From NCBI GenBank assembly GCA_050290225.1, contig JBNKHG010000083.1, forward strand, positions 1-30,905: a stretch of 30,905 bases of DNA, given 5' to 3'. Below the pieces are notes generated by a model, which searched no databases, was not told where the DNA came from, and saw only the letters and a list, made by a program, of their open reading frames with translations. The translations under genes were made by a program, and so were the position numbers. The stretch's first letter is position 1; every line of letters starts with the position of its first letter. This document shows, piece after piece, positions 6,656 to 15,767 of the stretch. Source of the DNA: JBNKHG01 sp050290225. Lineage in GTDB: Bacteria > Pseudomonadota > Gammaproteobacteria > Pseudomonadales > Cellvibrionaceae.

Positions 6656-7603
6656 ATGACGAAAATCAACACAATCACAGGTCCGATCGAACCTCGGGAA
6701 ATGGGGTTCACCCTGATGCACGAGCACATCATTACCATCAATTGGTCACTGCGCCAAGCGTTCCCTCATTGGGTGGACCGCGAGCAGGTGGTAAAGGATG
6801 CTGTGAAAAAGGTAAAAGCCGCCAAAGCCGTGGGTGTCGACACCATGGTTGACTTAACAGCTATTAACCTGGGGCGTGATATTCACATCATGCGGGAAGT
6901 GGCTGACAAGGCGGAAATGAATGTGATTGCCACCACCGGTTTTTATTATCAGGAGGAGCCTTCACTGTCTCACTGGGAGGCGGACGCCATTGTGGCGGAA
7001 ATTCTGCCGGATGTTGAAAAGGGTATCGCCGGCACCGATTGCAAGGCGGGTCTTGTCAAATGCGCAACCGATAAAGCGGGCGTGACGGACTATGCCGAAA
7101 AAATGATACGGGTAGCATCCCGTCTGCACAAGGCGACGGGGGTGCCTATATCCACGCACACAAATTTAGCCGAACAACAAGGCTCGCTCCAGCAGGACAT
7201 TATGGAAGATGAAGGCGTTGATCTCAATCGCGTGGTGATTGGTCACTGTGGTTTCCATCGGGATCTCGAGTACCTGGAACGTATCATGAAACGCGGCAGT
7301 TACATCGGGATGGACCAGTTTGCCTATGGCCCTGATGTAACCTCACCGGACGACATGCGTGTGGAAACCATCTCAGCCCTCTGTAAAAGGGGCTGGGCAA
7401 AACGCATGGTCCTTTCTCATGATGCGGGTTGCTGCTCTAAAACCTTCGGTCACAAAGTGCCTGATTTCGCACCCAACTGGCATTTCTGTTATGTGTCCGA
7501 AGGCATTGTGCCAGCCCTGTTAAAAGCCGGTGTGTCGCAGGAAGAGGTGGACCAGATGACCATCCACAATCCGCGTGCCGTTTTCACCGGGGAGGAAAAC
7601 TGA
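6656..7603 (+). CDS. Phosphotriesterase-family metallohydrolase (lactonase-like)
   Basis: Amidohydrolase-superfamily (beta/alpha)8 barrel of the phosphotriesterase/PLL/PHP group, 315 residues. The complete binuclear metal site is visible: His22 and His24 (LMHEH), Lys135 (GLVKCATDK, the carboxylated lysine), His168 (STHTN), His197 (IGHCG) and Asp256 (LSHDAG). Positions and order agree with characterised members. Most bacterial members are lactonases rather than organophosphate hydrolases, so lactone or ester opening is the likely role. The ATG at 6656 was chosen because the conserved N-terminus starts there; upstream codons belong to the SDR remnant. Only a weak ribosome site (CGAGAA) is present. 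It is the first gene of the central operon. Confidence 0.85.
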   Translation: MTKINTITGPIEPREMGFTLMHEHIITINWSLRQAFPHWVDREQVVKDAVKKVKAAKAVGVDTMVDLTAINLGRDIHIMREVADKAEMNVIATTGFYYQEEPSLSHWEADAIVAEILPDVEKGIAGTDCKAGLVKCATDKAGVTDYAEKMIRVASRLHKATGVPISTHTNLAEQQGSLQQDIMEDEGVDLNRVVIGHCGFHRDLEYLERIMKRGSYIGMDQFAYGPDVTSPDDMRVETISALCKRGWAKRMVLSHDAGCCSKTFGHKVPDFAPNWHFCYVSEGIVPALLKAGVSQEEVDQMTIHNPRAVFTGEEN

Positions 7604-7689
7604 TGGATGGACCAGGTCCGGCGCCAATTTGGCTGGCTATGGCGTCAAAGAAGTAATGAGAAATTTGGGAAAGTGATTGGAGCTACACC

Positions 7690-9231
7690 ATGTTAATGCA
7701 CGAAGTTCTGGCGGATGCCGCCAGTCAATTTGGCGATAATATCGCTTTTGATGCGCCGGATGGCATGTTCACCTTTACGGAATTTTATGACCGGGTAAAC
7801 AAACTGGCCGGCGCCCTGCAAACGCTTGGCCTGAAAAAGGGGGACCGCCTTTCCATTCTGGCGCCAAACTGCGCCAACTATATCGCCTTCCACTATGCCA
7901 CCTCCACCATGGGTGTGCTGCTGCATGTTCTCAATACACGCCATGTGGTCAGTGAAATGGCTTTCATGCTCAATAACGCCGAAACCTCAGCCTTGATCCT
8001 GCATGAAGACTTTGCCGATAAACTGGACGAACTGAAAGCGGTCTGCCCTTCCATCCGGTTTGTGATTGGCATAGGGAATGTGCCCGGTGCGGATCACAGT
8101 GCCGATGAACTGGTTGAGGCCAATCATCCCCTTGCCCCGGTCACGGACATCGACATCGATCATCCCATCCTGCTGATCTACACCAGCGGCACAACCGGTC
8201 GGCCCAAAGGGGCGCTGCAAACACATGAAGGCTCCGTCATGGTTGATCGCCTGACCGCCGATGCGTTTCTCGCAACGGAACAGGATGTATTTCTGGCGTT
8301 CATGCCGTTCTTTCATCAGGCCGGGCTATTGCGCGCCCGGGCAGTATTGAGCAGGGGAGGGACAATTGTGATTCCCCCCAAAATGACAGCCGGGGAAACA
8401 GCCCGATATATTGCCGAAACGCGGGTCTCCATCGCGATGCTGCCACCGCCTTACGACACGACATTGTTGGAAGTGGCGGATCAGGACAATGCTTCGTTTT
8501 CATCGTTCCGTCTCTTACTGGGCGGTGGCGGGATTGGTTCGGCGCACGCCGCGCGAATACGAGCGTTTTGTGAGAAAGTCGATTGCCGTTATATGGGCGT
8601 CTATGGGCAAACGGAGGTGACAGGCACGGCTGTCGCAATTTTTGACGAGGATTATTTCAAGAGACCCTTAAGTTGCGGCAGACCCTTTCCAGGGATCGAT
8701 CTTCAGGTCTGGGATGAGGCCGGGGTGCCGCTGAACGTTGATGAGGTGGGCGAGATCATGATTCGCTCTCGCACCTGCATCCCCGGCTATTGGCGTAATG
8801 AGACAAGCAGTCGGGAACTTTATACGGGGGAATGGCTGCATACGGGGGATCTCGGAAAATTAGACGGCGAGGGGTTTCTCTACTTCGTCGACCGCAAGAA
8901 GGAGTTGATCAAGACGGGGGCGGAGAACGTCTATCCCCGTGAGGTTGAGAACGTCCTGCGGCAGCATCCGGACATCGAGGATATGGTGGTTCTGGGGCTG
9001 CCGGATCCTGACGGTTGGGGTGAAATGGTCGTGGTCGTGGTGGTACTGAAAGAAAAAAGGGAAAACATGATGATAGAAGACGTCAGATCTTTTTGTCGTG
9101 GCAAACTGGCGGGTTACAAAATCCCCAAAAAAATGCGGGTGATGGACGCCATTCCACGCAGTTTTTCCGGCAAACCAGAAAAGCTCAAGTTAAAAGCGTT
9201 GTTTGTCGATCCGGTTAAAGAGGCCGTATAG
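7690..9231 (+). CDS. AMP-forming acyl-CoA synthetase
   Basis: ANL-superfamily acid:CoA ligase of 513 residues, full length. The P-loop-like motif YTSGTTGRPKGALQTH lies near 163-178; GVYGQTEVTG (A5) and LHTGDLG with YFVDRKKELIKTGAENVYP (A7-A8) follow. The C-terminal catalytic lysine lies in PRSFSGKPEKLKLK. The enzyme activates a carboxylate to an acyl-adenylate and then an acyl-CoA in the cytoplasm. Substrate is not readable; by context it would be the acid released by the lactonase-like neighbour or one taken up by the MFS protein. GGAG lies ~9 bases before the ATG. Confidence 0.88.
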   Translation: MLMHEVLADAASQFGDNIAFDAPDGMFTFTEFYDRVNKLAGALQTLGLKKGDRLSILAPNCANYIAFHYATSTMGVLLHVLNTRHVVSEMAFMLNNAETSALILHEDFADKLDELKAVCPSIRFVIGIGNVPGADHSADELVEANHPLAPVTDIDIDHPILLIYTSGTTGRPKGALQTHEGSVMVDRLTADAFLATEQDVFLAFMPFFHQAGLLRARAVLSRGGTIVIPPKMTAGETARYIAETRVSIAMLPPPYDTTLLEVADQDNASFSSFRLLLGGGGIGSAHAARIRAFCEKVDCRYMGVYGQTEVTGTAVAIFDEDYFKRPLSCGRPFPGIDLQVWDEAGVPLNVDEVGEIMIRSRTCIPGYWRNETSSRELYTGEWLHTGDLGKLDGEGFLYFVDRKKELIKTGAENVYPREVENVLRQHPDIEDMVVLGLPDPDGWGEMVVVVVVLKEKRENMMIEDVRSFCRGKLAGYKIPKKMRVMDAIPRSFSGKPEKLKLKALFVDPVKEAV

Positions 9232-9273
9232 AAAACAGCATTTCGAAAGTGTATTGAACGGAAAGGTAGGAAC

Positions 9274-11064
9274 ATGAGTGAACAGAAGAAAGACCTATTA
9301 CGCGTAGCCAACTGCAGCGGTTTTTACGGGGACAGACTGTCTGCCGCACGGACCATGATCGAAGGTGGGCCGATAGATGTGCTGACCGGTGAATATCTGG
9401 CCGAACTGACCATGTCGATCCTGCACGGTAAAAAATCCAAAGACCCGGAAACCGGGTATGTGGGCACGTTTGTCAAACAGATGCGGGATGTGCTGGGTCT
9501 GTGTAAGGAAAAGGGCATCAAGGTTGTGACCAATGCGGGCGGCTTGAACCCTGAAGGCTGCGCAAGAGAGATTGAAGCGATTGCAGAAGAGCAGGGCCTG
9601 GATGTCAAGGTTGCCTGGATTGATGGTGACAATCTGATGCCACGGCTTGATGAACTGATGGCCGCAGGCGAAGCGTTTGCCAGCATCGATACCGGGGTGA
9701 AATACCGGGACTACAAACATAAAGCTGTAACGGCGAACGCTTACCTTGGCGCCTGGGGCATTAAGGAAGCCCTGGATCAGGGCGCCGATGTGGTGATCTG
9801 CCCCCGCGTTACCGATGCCGCCGTGGTGATGGGGCCCGCAGCCTGGCATTTTGGCTGGAAACGTGACGACTATGATGCGCTCGCCGGTGCGCTGGTGGCG
9901 GGGCACTTAACGGAATGTGGCCCAAGTGTGTTTGGCGGGAATTACGCCTTCTTTCAGGAGGTGCCCGATTTTGACAATATCGGTTACCCGATAGCCGAGA
10001 TTGAAGCGGATGGCAGTTTTACAATCACCAAACATCCCGGGACGGGCGGCATAGCGTCGATTGGGACCATAACCGCACAATCCCTATACGAGATCAATGC
10101 GCCGGCCTATAAAAACCCCGACGTGATCGCGCATTTTGACAGCATGACCTTTGAGCAGGTGGGGCCGGACCGTGTGCGCGTAAGCGGTACCAAAGGCTCT
10201 TGCCCGCCGGCCACCCACAAAGTGTGCATGAACCTGAGCGCGGGTTACCGCGCCAGCGTGGAGTTGCTGATAACAGGTCTGGACATTGAAGAAAAAGCTG
10301 AGTTGTTCACGGATCAGCTCTTCAAGAACCTGGGCGGCAAAGACAAATTCGATAAAGTCAGCGTTCAGCTTCTGCGGACGGATAAGGAAGATCCGAACAG
10401 CAATGATGAAGCCACGGCAACGCTCAGGATTATTGCTTATTCACAGGATCCTGATCTGGTCGGGCGCCTGTTCTATGCCAAATCAACCGAACTTGCCCTT
10501 GGCAACTATCCCGGCCTGTACGGTCGGGCGCCAGCCAACGCGCCAGGCCCGGTGACAGAGCATTGGCCCGCGCTGGTTGACAGCAAATATATCACCGAGC
10601 GAGTTCACCTGAACGGGTCGGTGACAGCAGTGGAACCTACCCAGAAGCTGGGGCTTGAACCTGTCGGGTATCAGAGCGTCCCGGTGGATATCCCGTTGCC
10701 GCCATCCGGCCCAACCAGGCGCATTCCGCTCGGTCGTCTGTTCGGCGCCCGTTCCGGCGATAAGGGCGGTGCGGCCAACGTTGGCGTTTGGGCGAAGACG
10801 GATGAAACCTATTCGTTCCTCTACCACTTCCTGACAGCGGACAAGTTCAGGGAACTGCTGCCGGATATGGCCGGTTTTAAGGTGGAGCGTTATGAGCTGC
10901 CGAATATCAAAGCGCTGAACTTTTTTGTGCATGGTGTGCTGGGCGAGGGCATTGCCGCCTCCATCCGCACCGACGGGCAGGCCAAATCACTGGGGGAATA
11001 TCTGCGATCTAAAATCATAGATGTTCCAGAGAGGTTGATCGCAGAGGCGCAATATCAAGCGTGA
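9274..11064 (+). CDS. AtuA-like acyclic terpene utilisation family protein
   Basis: A 596-residue protein of the AtuA family (DUF1446 domain, roughly 5-450) followed by the small AtuA C-terminal domain (~480-590). Typical features are LLRVANCSGFYGDRLSAA at the start, TNAGGLNPEGCA, VVICPRVTDAAVVMGPAAWHFGW and, in the C-terminal domain, LFGARSGDKGGAANVG. In Pseudomonas, AtuA belongs to the citronellol/geraniol locus; its precise reaction is not established, and homologues occur in many acyl-CoA catabolic operons. It lies between the CoA ligase and the transporter, with AGGTAGG before the ATG. Inference: it acts on a CoA-bound intermediate of this pathway. Confidence 0.85.
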   Translation: MSEQKKDLLRVANCSGFYGDRLSAARTMIEGGPIDVLTGEYLAELTMSILHGKKSKDPETGYVGTFVKQMRDVLGLCKEKGIKVVTNAGGLNPEGCAREIEAIAEEQGLDVKVAWIDGDNLMPRLDELMAAGEAFASIDTGVKYRDYKHKAVTANAYLGAWGIKEALDQGADVVICPRVTDAAVVMGPAAWHFGWKRDDYDALAGALVAGHLTECGPSVFGGNYAFFQEVPDFDNIGYPIAEIEADGSFTITKHPGTGGIASIGTITAQSLYEINAPAYKNPDVIAHFDSMTFEQVGPDRVRVSGTKGSCPPATHKVCMNLSAGYRASVELLITGLDIEEKAELFTDQLFKNLGGKDKFDKVSVQLLRTDKEDPNSNDEATATLRIIAYSQDPDLVGRLFYAKSTELALGNYPGLYGRAPANAPGPVTEHWPALVDSKYITERVHLNGSVTAVEPTQKLGLEPVGYQSVPVDIPLPPSGPTRRIPLGRLFGARSGDKGGAANVGVWAKTDETYSFLYHFLTADKFRELLPDMAGFKVERYELPNIKALNFFVHGVLGEGIAASIRTDGQAKSLGEYLRSKIIDVPERLIAEAQYQA

Positions 11065-11133
11065 ATACCGATGTCGACGTTGTCTCGACATGCAGCACTG
11101 CCTGGCCGCAGTGAAATGCAGATGGAGTAATTT

Positions 11134-12456
11134 GTGAATAGCAATCGCTATAAGAATTACATCGTTGTTCTTCTAATGTTGGTCTATACCTCAAATTTTC
11201 TGGACCGGCAAATCTTTAGCCTTTTGATGGAACCAATTAAGCTTGAGTTTGGGTTAAGTGATACACAGCTTGGTTTTTTATCAGGCATCGCTTTTGCCCT
11301 GTTTTATGCGACTCTGGGTATTCCCATTGCCCGTTTGGCGGATCGTGCAAATCGCGTCAATATCATTTCACTCTGTGCCATCATATGGTCGTTCATGACG
11401 CTGGCCAGCGGCCTGGTGATGAACTTTGTACAGCTTGCTCTGGTTCGTGTCGGTGTGGGCATTGGTGAGGCGGGTTGTACGCCGCCTGCTCATTCTCTTA
11501 TCGCGGATTATTTTGAAAAAGGTGACCGCGCCAAGGCGCTTTCCATTTACTCCCTGGGCATTCCTCTGGGTATTCTGGTGGGTTATGCCTCCGGTGGCTG
11601 GATTTCCGAATACTTTGGATGGCGAGCCGCCTTTTTTGTATTTGGTGTGCCGGGATTGATTCTGGCCCTTTTGGTTAAATTCACTATTCGGGAACCTACG
11701 CGTCAGGGGCATGCGGTTTCCACACGTGAAAATGCGCCAGGCATGATAATCACACTAAAAACGTTGTGGAGCCAGGCAACGTTCCGCAATCTGGTGCTGG
11801 GGCACACACTCGCCGTGGTCGTATCTAACGGTGTCGGGCAATGGCTCGCGGTATTCTTCTCACGGTACCATGACCTTACCGGAGGCGCACTCGGTACATG
11901 GCTGGCGCTTGTCTCCGGCGGGGCTGGCGCGTTGGGTTTATATCTTGGTGGCCACGTGGTGCATAAATATTTCTCCACCAATGAGCGCCACCAAATTCTC
12001 CTGCTTGCCCTGATCAGCTCTATTCCCATTCCGTTGAGTTTCGTTATTTATCTCACCGGCAATATGCACCTTGCTCTCGGTGTTATGTTCATCAGCTACT
12101 TACTGTTCTTCTTCGCCTTTGGGCCCTTCTATGCACTTGTGCAAAGCCTGGCGCCCATCCGTATGCGGGCCACGGCGATTGCCATCGTTCTGTTCATGGC
12201 AAACATGATTGGGCTTGGCCTTGGCCCTCAATTCGTCGGACTCTTCAGTGATTGGCTCGTGCCTTATGTGGGGGATGAATCCCTGCGCTGGGCTATTTTG
12301 CTTCTAACGCCTTGTTCTGTAGCAAGTATAGGGTTGTGGTTAAAAGCCGCCGGCAACGTAGAGGATGACTTGGCAGAAGTGGAAAAAGCTGAAGCTACCG
12401 AAATTTCTGCAGTGGAAACGGAAACAGTAGTCAATATGGCACCGCAAAAAGTCTGA
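11134..12456 (+). CDS. MFS transporter
   Basis: Twelve-segment major facilitator superfamily permease of 440 residues. The N-terminal motif (FLDRQIFSLLMEPIKLEFGL), the signature between segments 2 and 3 (ARLADRANR) and a GEAGCTPPAHSLIADYF stretch are typical of the spinster/anion-proton symporter-like group. The start is a GTG with TGGAG upstream. The C-terminal ~35 residues are acidic and cytoplasmic. It probably imports the carboxylate or lactone degraded by the operon; the ligand is unknown. Confidence 0.87.
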   Translation: MNSNRYKNYIVVLLMLVYTSNFLDRQIFSLLMEPIKLEFGLSDTQLGFLSGIAFALFYATLGIPIARLADRANRVNIISLCAIIWSFMTLASGLVMNFVQLALVRVGVGIGEAGCTPPAHSLIADYFEKGDRAKALSIYSLGIPLGILVGYASGGWISEYFGWRAAFFVFGVPGLILALLVKFTIREPTRQGHAVSTRENAPGMIITLKTLWSQATFRNLVLGHTLAVVVSNGVGQWLAVFFSRYHDLTGGALGTWLALVSGGAGALGLYLGGHVVHKYFSTNERHQILLLALISSIPIPLSFVIYLTGNMHLALGVMFISYLLFFFAFGPFYALVQSLAPIRMRATAIAIVLFMANMIGLGLGPQFVGLFSDWLVPYVGDESLRWAILLLTPCSVASIGLWLKAAGNVEDDLAEVEKAEATEISAVETETVVNMAPQKV

Positions 12457-12479
12457 TTAAGAGAGGCATATAGAAAACC

Positions 12480-13241
12480 ATGACACAGATTAACCAGCTA
12501 TTTGATGTGTCGGGCAAGGTCGCGATTGTCACCGGTGGCTCGCGGGGTATCGGCGCCATGATCGCCCGCGGTCTGGTGGAAAACGGGGTGCGTACCTACA
12601 TCACATCAATAGCAGAATCAGAATGCCTGGATACAGCCAGGGAACTCTCCCGGTTTGGGGAATGCATTCCAGTGCCCGGCGATCTGTCCACCCTGGCCGG
12701 TGTTAGTGCTCTGGTTGAGTGTTTTGGTGAAAAGGAAGACAGGTTGCATATTCTGGTCAATAACGCGGGAATTGTGGTTGGCGACACGCTGGAAAATTTC
12801 TCTGAAGCAAACTGGGATCAGGTGATGGATATCAATACGAAATCGCCTTTTTTCCTAACCCGGCAGTTACTCGGTAAATTAAAACAGGCAGCCAGCACGG
12901 ATGACCCCGCGCGTATTATTAATATTGCTTCGGTATTGGGTATGCGCGTTCCTGGAGATAATCTTTACTCCTATTCGTCCAGCAAGGCGGCCCTGATTCA
13001 TTTGACATCACACTTGGCGCGGCGCCTGGCGGAGGATCGCATTACGGTTAACGCCATATCTCCGGCCATGTTTCCCAATGTGCGCACAGCAGCGCACCTG
13101 CGTGGCGAGGATAATCCGCTTGGGCGGATCGGTATGCCGGATGATATGGCTGGTATCGTTATTTTTCTGTCGTCCTTGGCCGGCTCCTGGATTACGGGCG
13201 TCAATATCCCAGTCGATGGAGGAGTATTGCTCAAATGGTAG
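12480..13241 (+). CDS. Short-chain dehydrogenase/reductase
   Basis: Classical SDR of 253 residues with TGGSRGIG (nucleotide loop, ~19-26), NNAG (~93-96), and catalytic Ser/Tyr/Lys in IINIASVLG and YSYSSSKAA. The C-terminus VDGGVLLKW is usual. It resembles the RhlG/3-oxoacyl reductase-like group. It belongs to the central operon and is not one of the three linked SDRs at 22.6-25.1 kb. It probably oxidises or reduces a hydroxyl group of the operon's substrate. Confidence 0.88.
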   Translation: MTQINQLFDVSGKVAIVTGGSRGIGAMIARGLVENGVRTYITSIAESECLDTARELSRFGECIPVPGDLSTLAGVSALVECFGEKEDRLHILVNNAGIVVGDTLENFSEANWDQVMDINTKSPFFLTRQLLGKLKQAASTDDPARIINIASVLGMRVPGDNLYSYSSSKAALIHLTSHLARRLAEDRITVNAISPAMFPNVRTAAHLRGEDNPLGRIGMPDDMAGIVIFLSSLAGSWITGVNIPVDGGVLLKW

Positions 13242-13302
13242 CAGCAAACATTAAGCGTTTCGCGGAAATCAACCTATCTTTGGATTATCAGGAGGTAAAT
13301 AT

Positions 13303-14289
13303 ATGAAAACGGGGTCTATGTTAGGGGCAATCCTTGCCGCAGCGCTCTTCAGTATAATGGCACAAGCATCTGAAATGCGTATTGTTGCGCAGCTTCCCCA
13401 GGCGCCCGGAGATTTGGCCATGGATTCCAAGGGCAATCTCTATGCCACCACGGCCAGCCAAGAGCTCTATCGTGTACATGAAGACGGTACCTTCGATCTT
13501 GTAGCCACCATCCCCTCTAAAGAAGAGATGGGACAGGGCAAAGCCCTGGGCATAGCTTTTGACAATGACGGCAAAATAATTGTCGCCTATGCCCAGCATT
13601 CCGAATTTGAGGAACTCCCTAATAACGGTGCCTGTGCTGACGTGCGGGTGACCCGTAGCGGCATCTATCGGGTGGATCCTGCGACAGGCGCGGTTGAAGC
13701 GATTGCAACCCGCGGCGACGGCCACCCCTTTTGTTTTCCTGACGACGTGGATGTTGACAGCGCGGGCAACATCTATATGAGCGACCTCACCTATGCCGGC
13801 ATCTGGAAGATTTCAAAGGACGGAGCCGTCACTCTGTGGTCGGCGGACAAATTGCTAAACTATTCCGACCCACGAATACCGATGGGCGTTAACGTGCTGG
13901 TTCTTGATAATGAGAAAAAAAACATCTATGGGGCCACAACCACCGTGGAAGGCCGCATCATCCGCATTCCCATCAAGCAGGACGGGACTGCAGGCAAAGC
14001 AGTAGAACACTCACTAGGCCATTCCTATTTCGACGGAATCGACATTGATTCGGATGGTTATATCTACGCCGCAGAAAGTGGAATCAATCAGATTGTGGTT
14101 ATAGCACCACAGGCGGGTCCGTTGGGAATTACTCAGCGACGGGTCGCCGGCGTCGGCGGGCCGCTCCAGGGGCCGACCAGCATCGTGGTGCGCGATGGCA
14201 TAATCTATACAGCCAATTTGGCCTTCGGTGTGGAGGCCGAGGATAAAAACCGTGCAATTGTAGCTATCACGGGTTACGAGAAACCCTGA
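13303..14289 (+). CDS. Exported SMP-30/gluconolactonase-like beta-propeller
   Basis: A 328-residue protein with a Sec signal (MKTGSMLGAILAAALFSIMAQA, likely cleaved before Ser23) and repeats of a six-bladed SMP-30/LRE propeller (GDLAMDSKGNLYATTAS, DVDVDSAGNIYMSDLTYAG, DGIDIDSDGYIYAAES). Such proteins are often calcium-dependent lactonases, but the substrate varies and some may only bind ligand. AGGAGGT lies just before the ATG. It is the last gene of the central operon, so a periplasmic lactonase and a cytoplasmic phosphotriesterase-like lactonase candidate share one transcript. Confidence 0.8.
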   Translation: MKTGSMLGAILAAALFSIMAQASEMRIVAQLPQAPGDLAMDSKGNLYATTASQELYRVHEDGTFDLVATIPSKEEMGQGKALGIAFDNDGKIIVAYAQHSEFEELPNNGACADVRVTRSGIYRVDPATGAVEAIATRGDGHPFCFPDDVDVDSAGNIYMSDLTYAGIWKISKDGAVTLWSADKLLNYSDPRIPMGVNVLVLDNEKKNIYGATTTVEGRIIRIPIKQDGTAGKAVEHSLGHSYFDGIDIDSDGYIYAAESGINQIVVIAPQAGPLGITQRRVAGVGGPLQGPTSIVVRDGIIYTANLAFGVEAEDKNRAIVAITGYEKP

Positions 14290-14528
14290 AGGCGCGGGTC
14301 GTAACCACAAGCGAAAGCCACCGTCTATTATGATTGCATAATTCGGGGGAACCTTGAGGCAATCTCTGGTGTTCCCGAATATTGACTGTAATCCTTTTAT
14401 CAACGAGGCCACCCCCGCCGGGCAACTGAACAGCCGTGTGGCGCACGGGCTAATGAACTCGCCGCCCTGGCCTCGGGTACCATGCAAATGGGCCACACCG
14501 CCCTCCGCCATAAATTGCTTTCCCGGAC
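14290..14528 (+). other. Gene-free stretch with degraded coding-like sequence
   Basis: No intact gene is seen. An imperfect inverted repeat (ATTCGGGGGAAC at 14341-14352 and GTTCCCGAAT at 14371-14380) could form a hairpin after the propeller gene, but no T-run follows. From ~14400 the plus strand reads as coding-like sequence in two frames, for example ELAALASGTMQMGHTALRHK at ~14453-14512, which runs on into the convergent ATPase gene. I do not recognise it; it may be the end of a decayed gene. Confidence 0.35.
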
Positions 14529-15731
14529 CTATTCCGAGTTGACAGGGGTCGGTAGTGTGCTCGCCAGTATTTTTGGCAAGTCCTGCAAAGCTTGCGCAAC
14601 GGGAATAATCGTTACCTGCTCCTCATAAAGCGTTGTCGAACCACCATAAAAGACGTAACACCTGGCGGGCGGATAGTCCTTTTTGAATTCCCTCAATGCC
14701 CGGGTTTGCTTGTGCTGTATCTGGCTGGAACGTTTTACCTCAATGGCTATCAGTCCGTTGGGGCCATAGAGCACAAAATCAATTTCCAGCTTGTTTTTCG
14801 TGCGCCAATAATAAAGTTGGTAGTCGTAGCCGTAGTAGTCATTGATGGCCCTGAGTTCTTGCAAAACCAGTGTTTCCAGCGCCGGGCCGTCGATTTCGGC
14901 ATCCGAGTCAAGCGGGCCGCGCGGGCGTATCGCCCTGAAAACACCCACGTCGAAATAATAGAATTTTTTCTGCGTCATCAGTTTACGTTTGGCTTTGCGG
15001 CTGAACACCGGCAGCCTGGTGGCGATGAGCAGATCGTCCAAAATGGAAAAATAGTTGTCGGCGACACTGCGTTCGATAAGGGCTTCGCGAGCAATGTCGC
15101 TGATACTGACGGTTTCGGCCTGGGAAAAACTGGCGACTTCAAGGAAGCGGGCAAAGTGTGCGATGTTGCGGGTCAGGCCTTCCTGCATCACTTCCTCGCG
15201 CAGGTAGGTTTGTACGTAGTCTTTGAGATACTTCAATGGCTCCGCTTCGCTAAAGCGGGCGGGGAGGTGGCCGAGCTGCAATGATTGCTGGAGTGAAAAG
15301 GCCTCCTCTTGCTCGATAACCGTGATCGGGTGCATGTGGTAGGTCAGGGCACGGCCAGCAAGCAGGTTAACGCCGGCCCGTCTTAAGGTTCTCGCGCTGG
15401 AGCCGGTTAACACAAAACGCAAACCCCTTGCTTCTATCAGGTCATGGACTTCGTTCAGCAGGGCGGGAATGCGCTGTACTTCATCGATAACGATCCAGCC
15501 GGTGTGGCCCGGTGGAATGAGGTTCCTCAGTTTACCGGGATTGGCCAGTAGTAACGTATAAAGCTCGGTGTGAAGCAGGTTGATAAACAGGGCGTCAGGT
15601 AAATGCGTTTTGAGCCAGGTTGTTTTCCCGGTTCCCCTGGGGCCGAACAGGAAGAAGCTTTTGGGGTTTTTCAGGGGGGCACTGAGCAGGCGGATGAACA
15701 TTGTGACTGGCTCTGACTGGAGATTTTGCAC
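14529..15731 (-). CDS. AAA ATPase with DUF4143 domain
   Basis: Orphan ATPase of 400 residues. Walker A is FLFGPRGTGKTT and Walker B WIVIDEVQRIP, followed by the sensor-like FVLTGSSARTLRRAG, as in the AAA_14 domain. The C-terminal half is DUF4143, a predicted nuclease-like fold, with FVLYGPNGLIAIEVKRS resembling the E-x-K end of a PD-(D/E)XK motif. The family is widespread in mobile or accessory regions and its role is unknown. The start used is a GTG with AGGA upstream; an ATG at 15701 is the alternative and fits the conserved N-terminus. It is transcribed against the catabolic operons and ends 240 bases from the propeller gene. Confidence 0.82.
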   Translation of the reverse strand: MQNLQSEPVTMFIRLLSAPLKNPKSFFLFGPRGTGKTTWLKTHLPDALFINLLHTELYTLLLANPGKLRNLIPPGHTGWIVIDEVQRIPALLNEVHDLIEARGLRFVLTGSSARTLRRAGVNLLAGRALTYHMHPITVIEQEEAFSLQQSLQLGHLPARFSEAEPLKYLKDYVQTYLREEVMQEGLTRNIAHFARFLEVASFSQAETVSISDIAREALIERSVADNYFSILDDLLIATRLPVFSRKAKRKLMTQKKFYYFDVGVFRAIRPRGPLDSDAEIDGPALETLVLQELRAINDYYGYDYQLYYWRTKNKLEIDFVLYGPNGLIAIEVKRSSQIQHKQTRALREFKKDYPPARCYVFYGGSTTLYEEQVTIIPVAQALQDLPKILASTLPTPVNSE

Positions 15732-15767
15732 ACCCTATCCTATAAATCAGCGTATTTCAATGTTAAA

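Noticed and set aside
6656..7603. Organophosphate-degrading phosphotriesterase
   Set aside because: The metal ligands are shared by lactonases and other family members, and the catabolic context offers no support for organophosphate hydrolysis.
7603..7672. Short plus-strand reading ANLAGYGVKEVMRNLGK ending at a stop between the metallohydrolase and CoA ligase genes
   Set aside because: It looks like a protein C-terminus, but I cannot assign a family, there is no start, and the length is too small to call a pseudogene.
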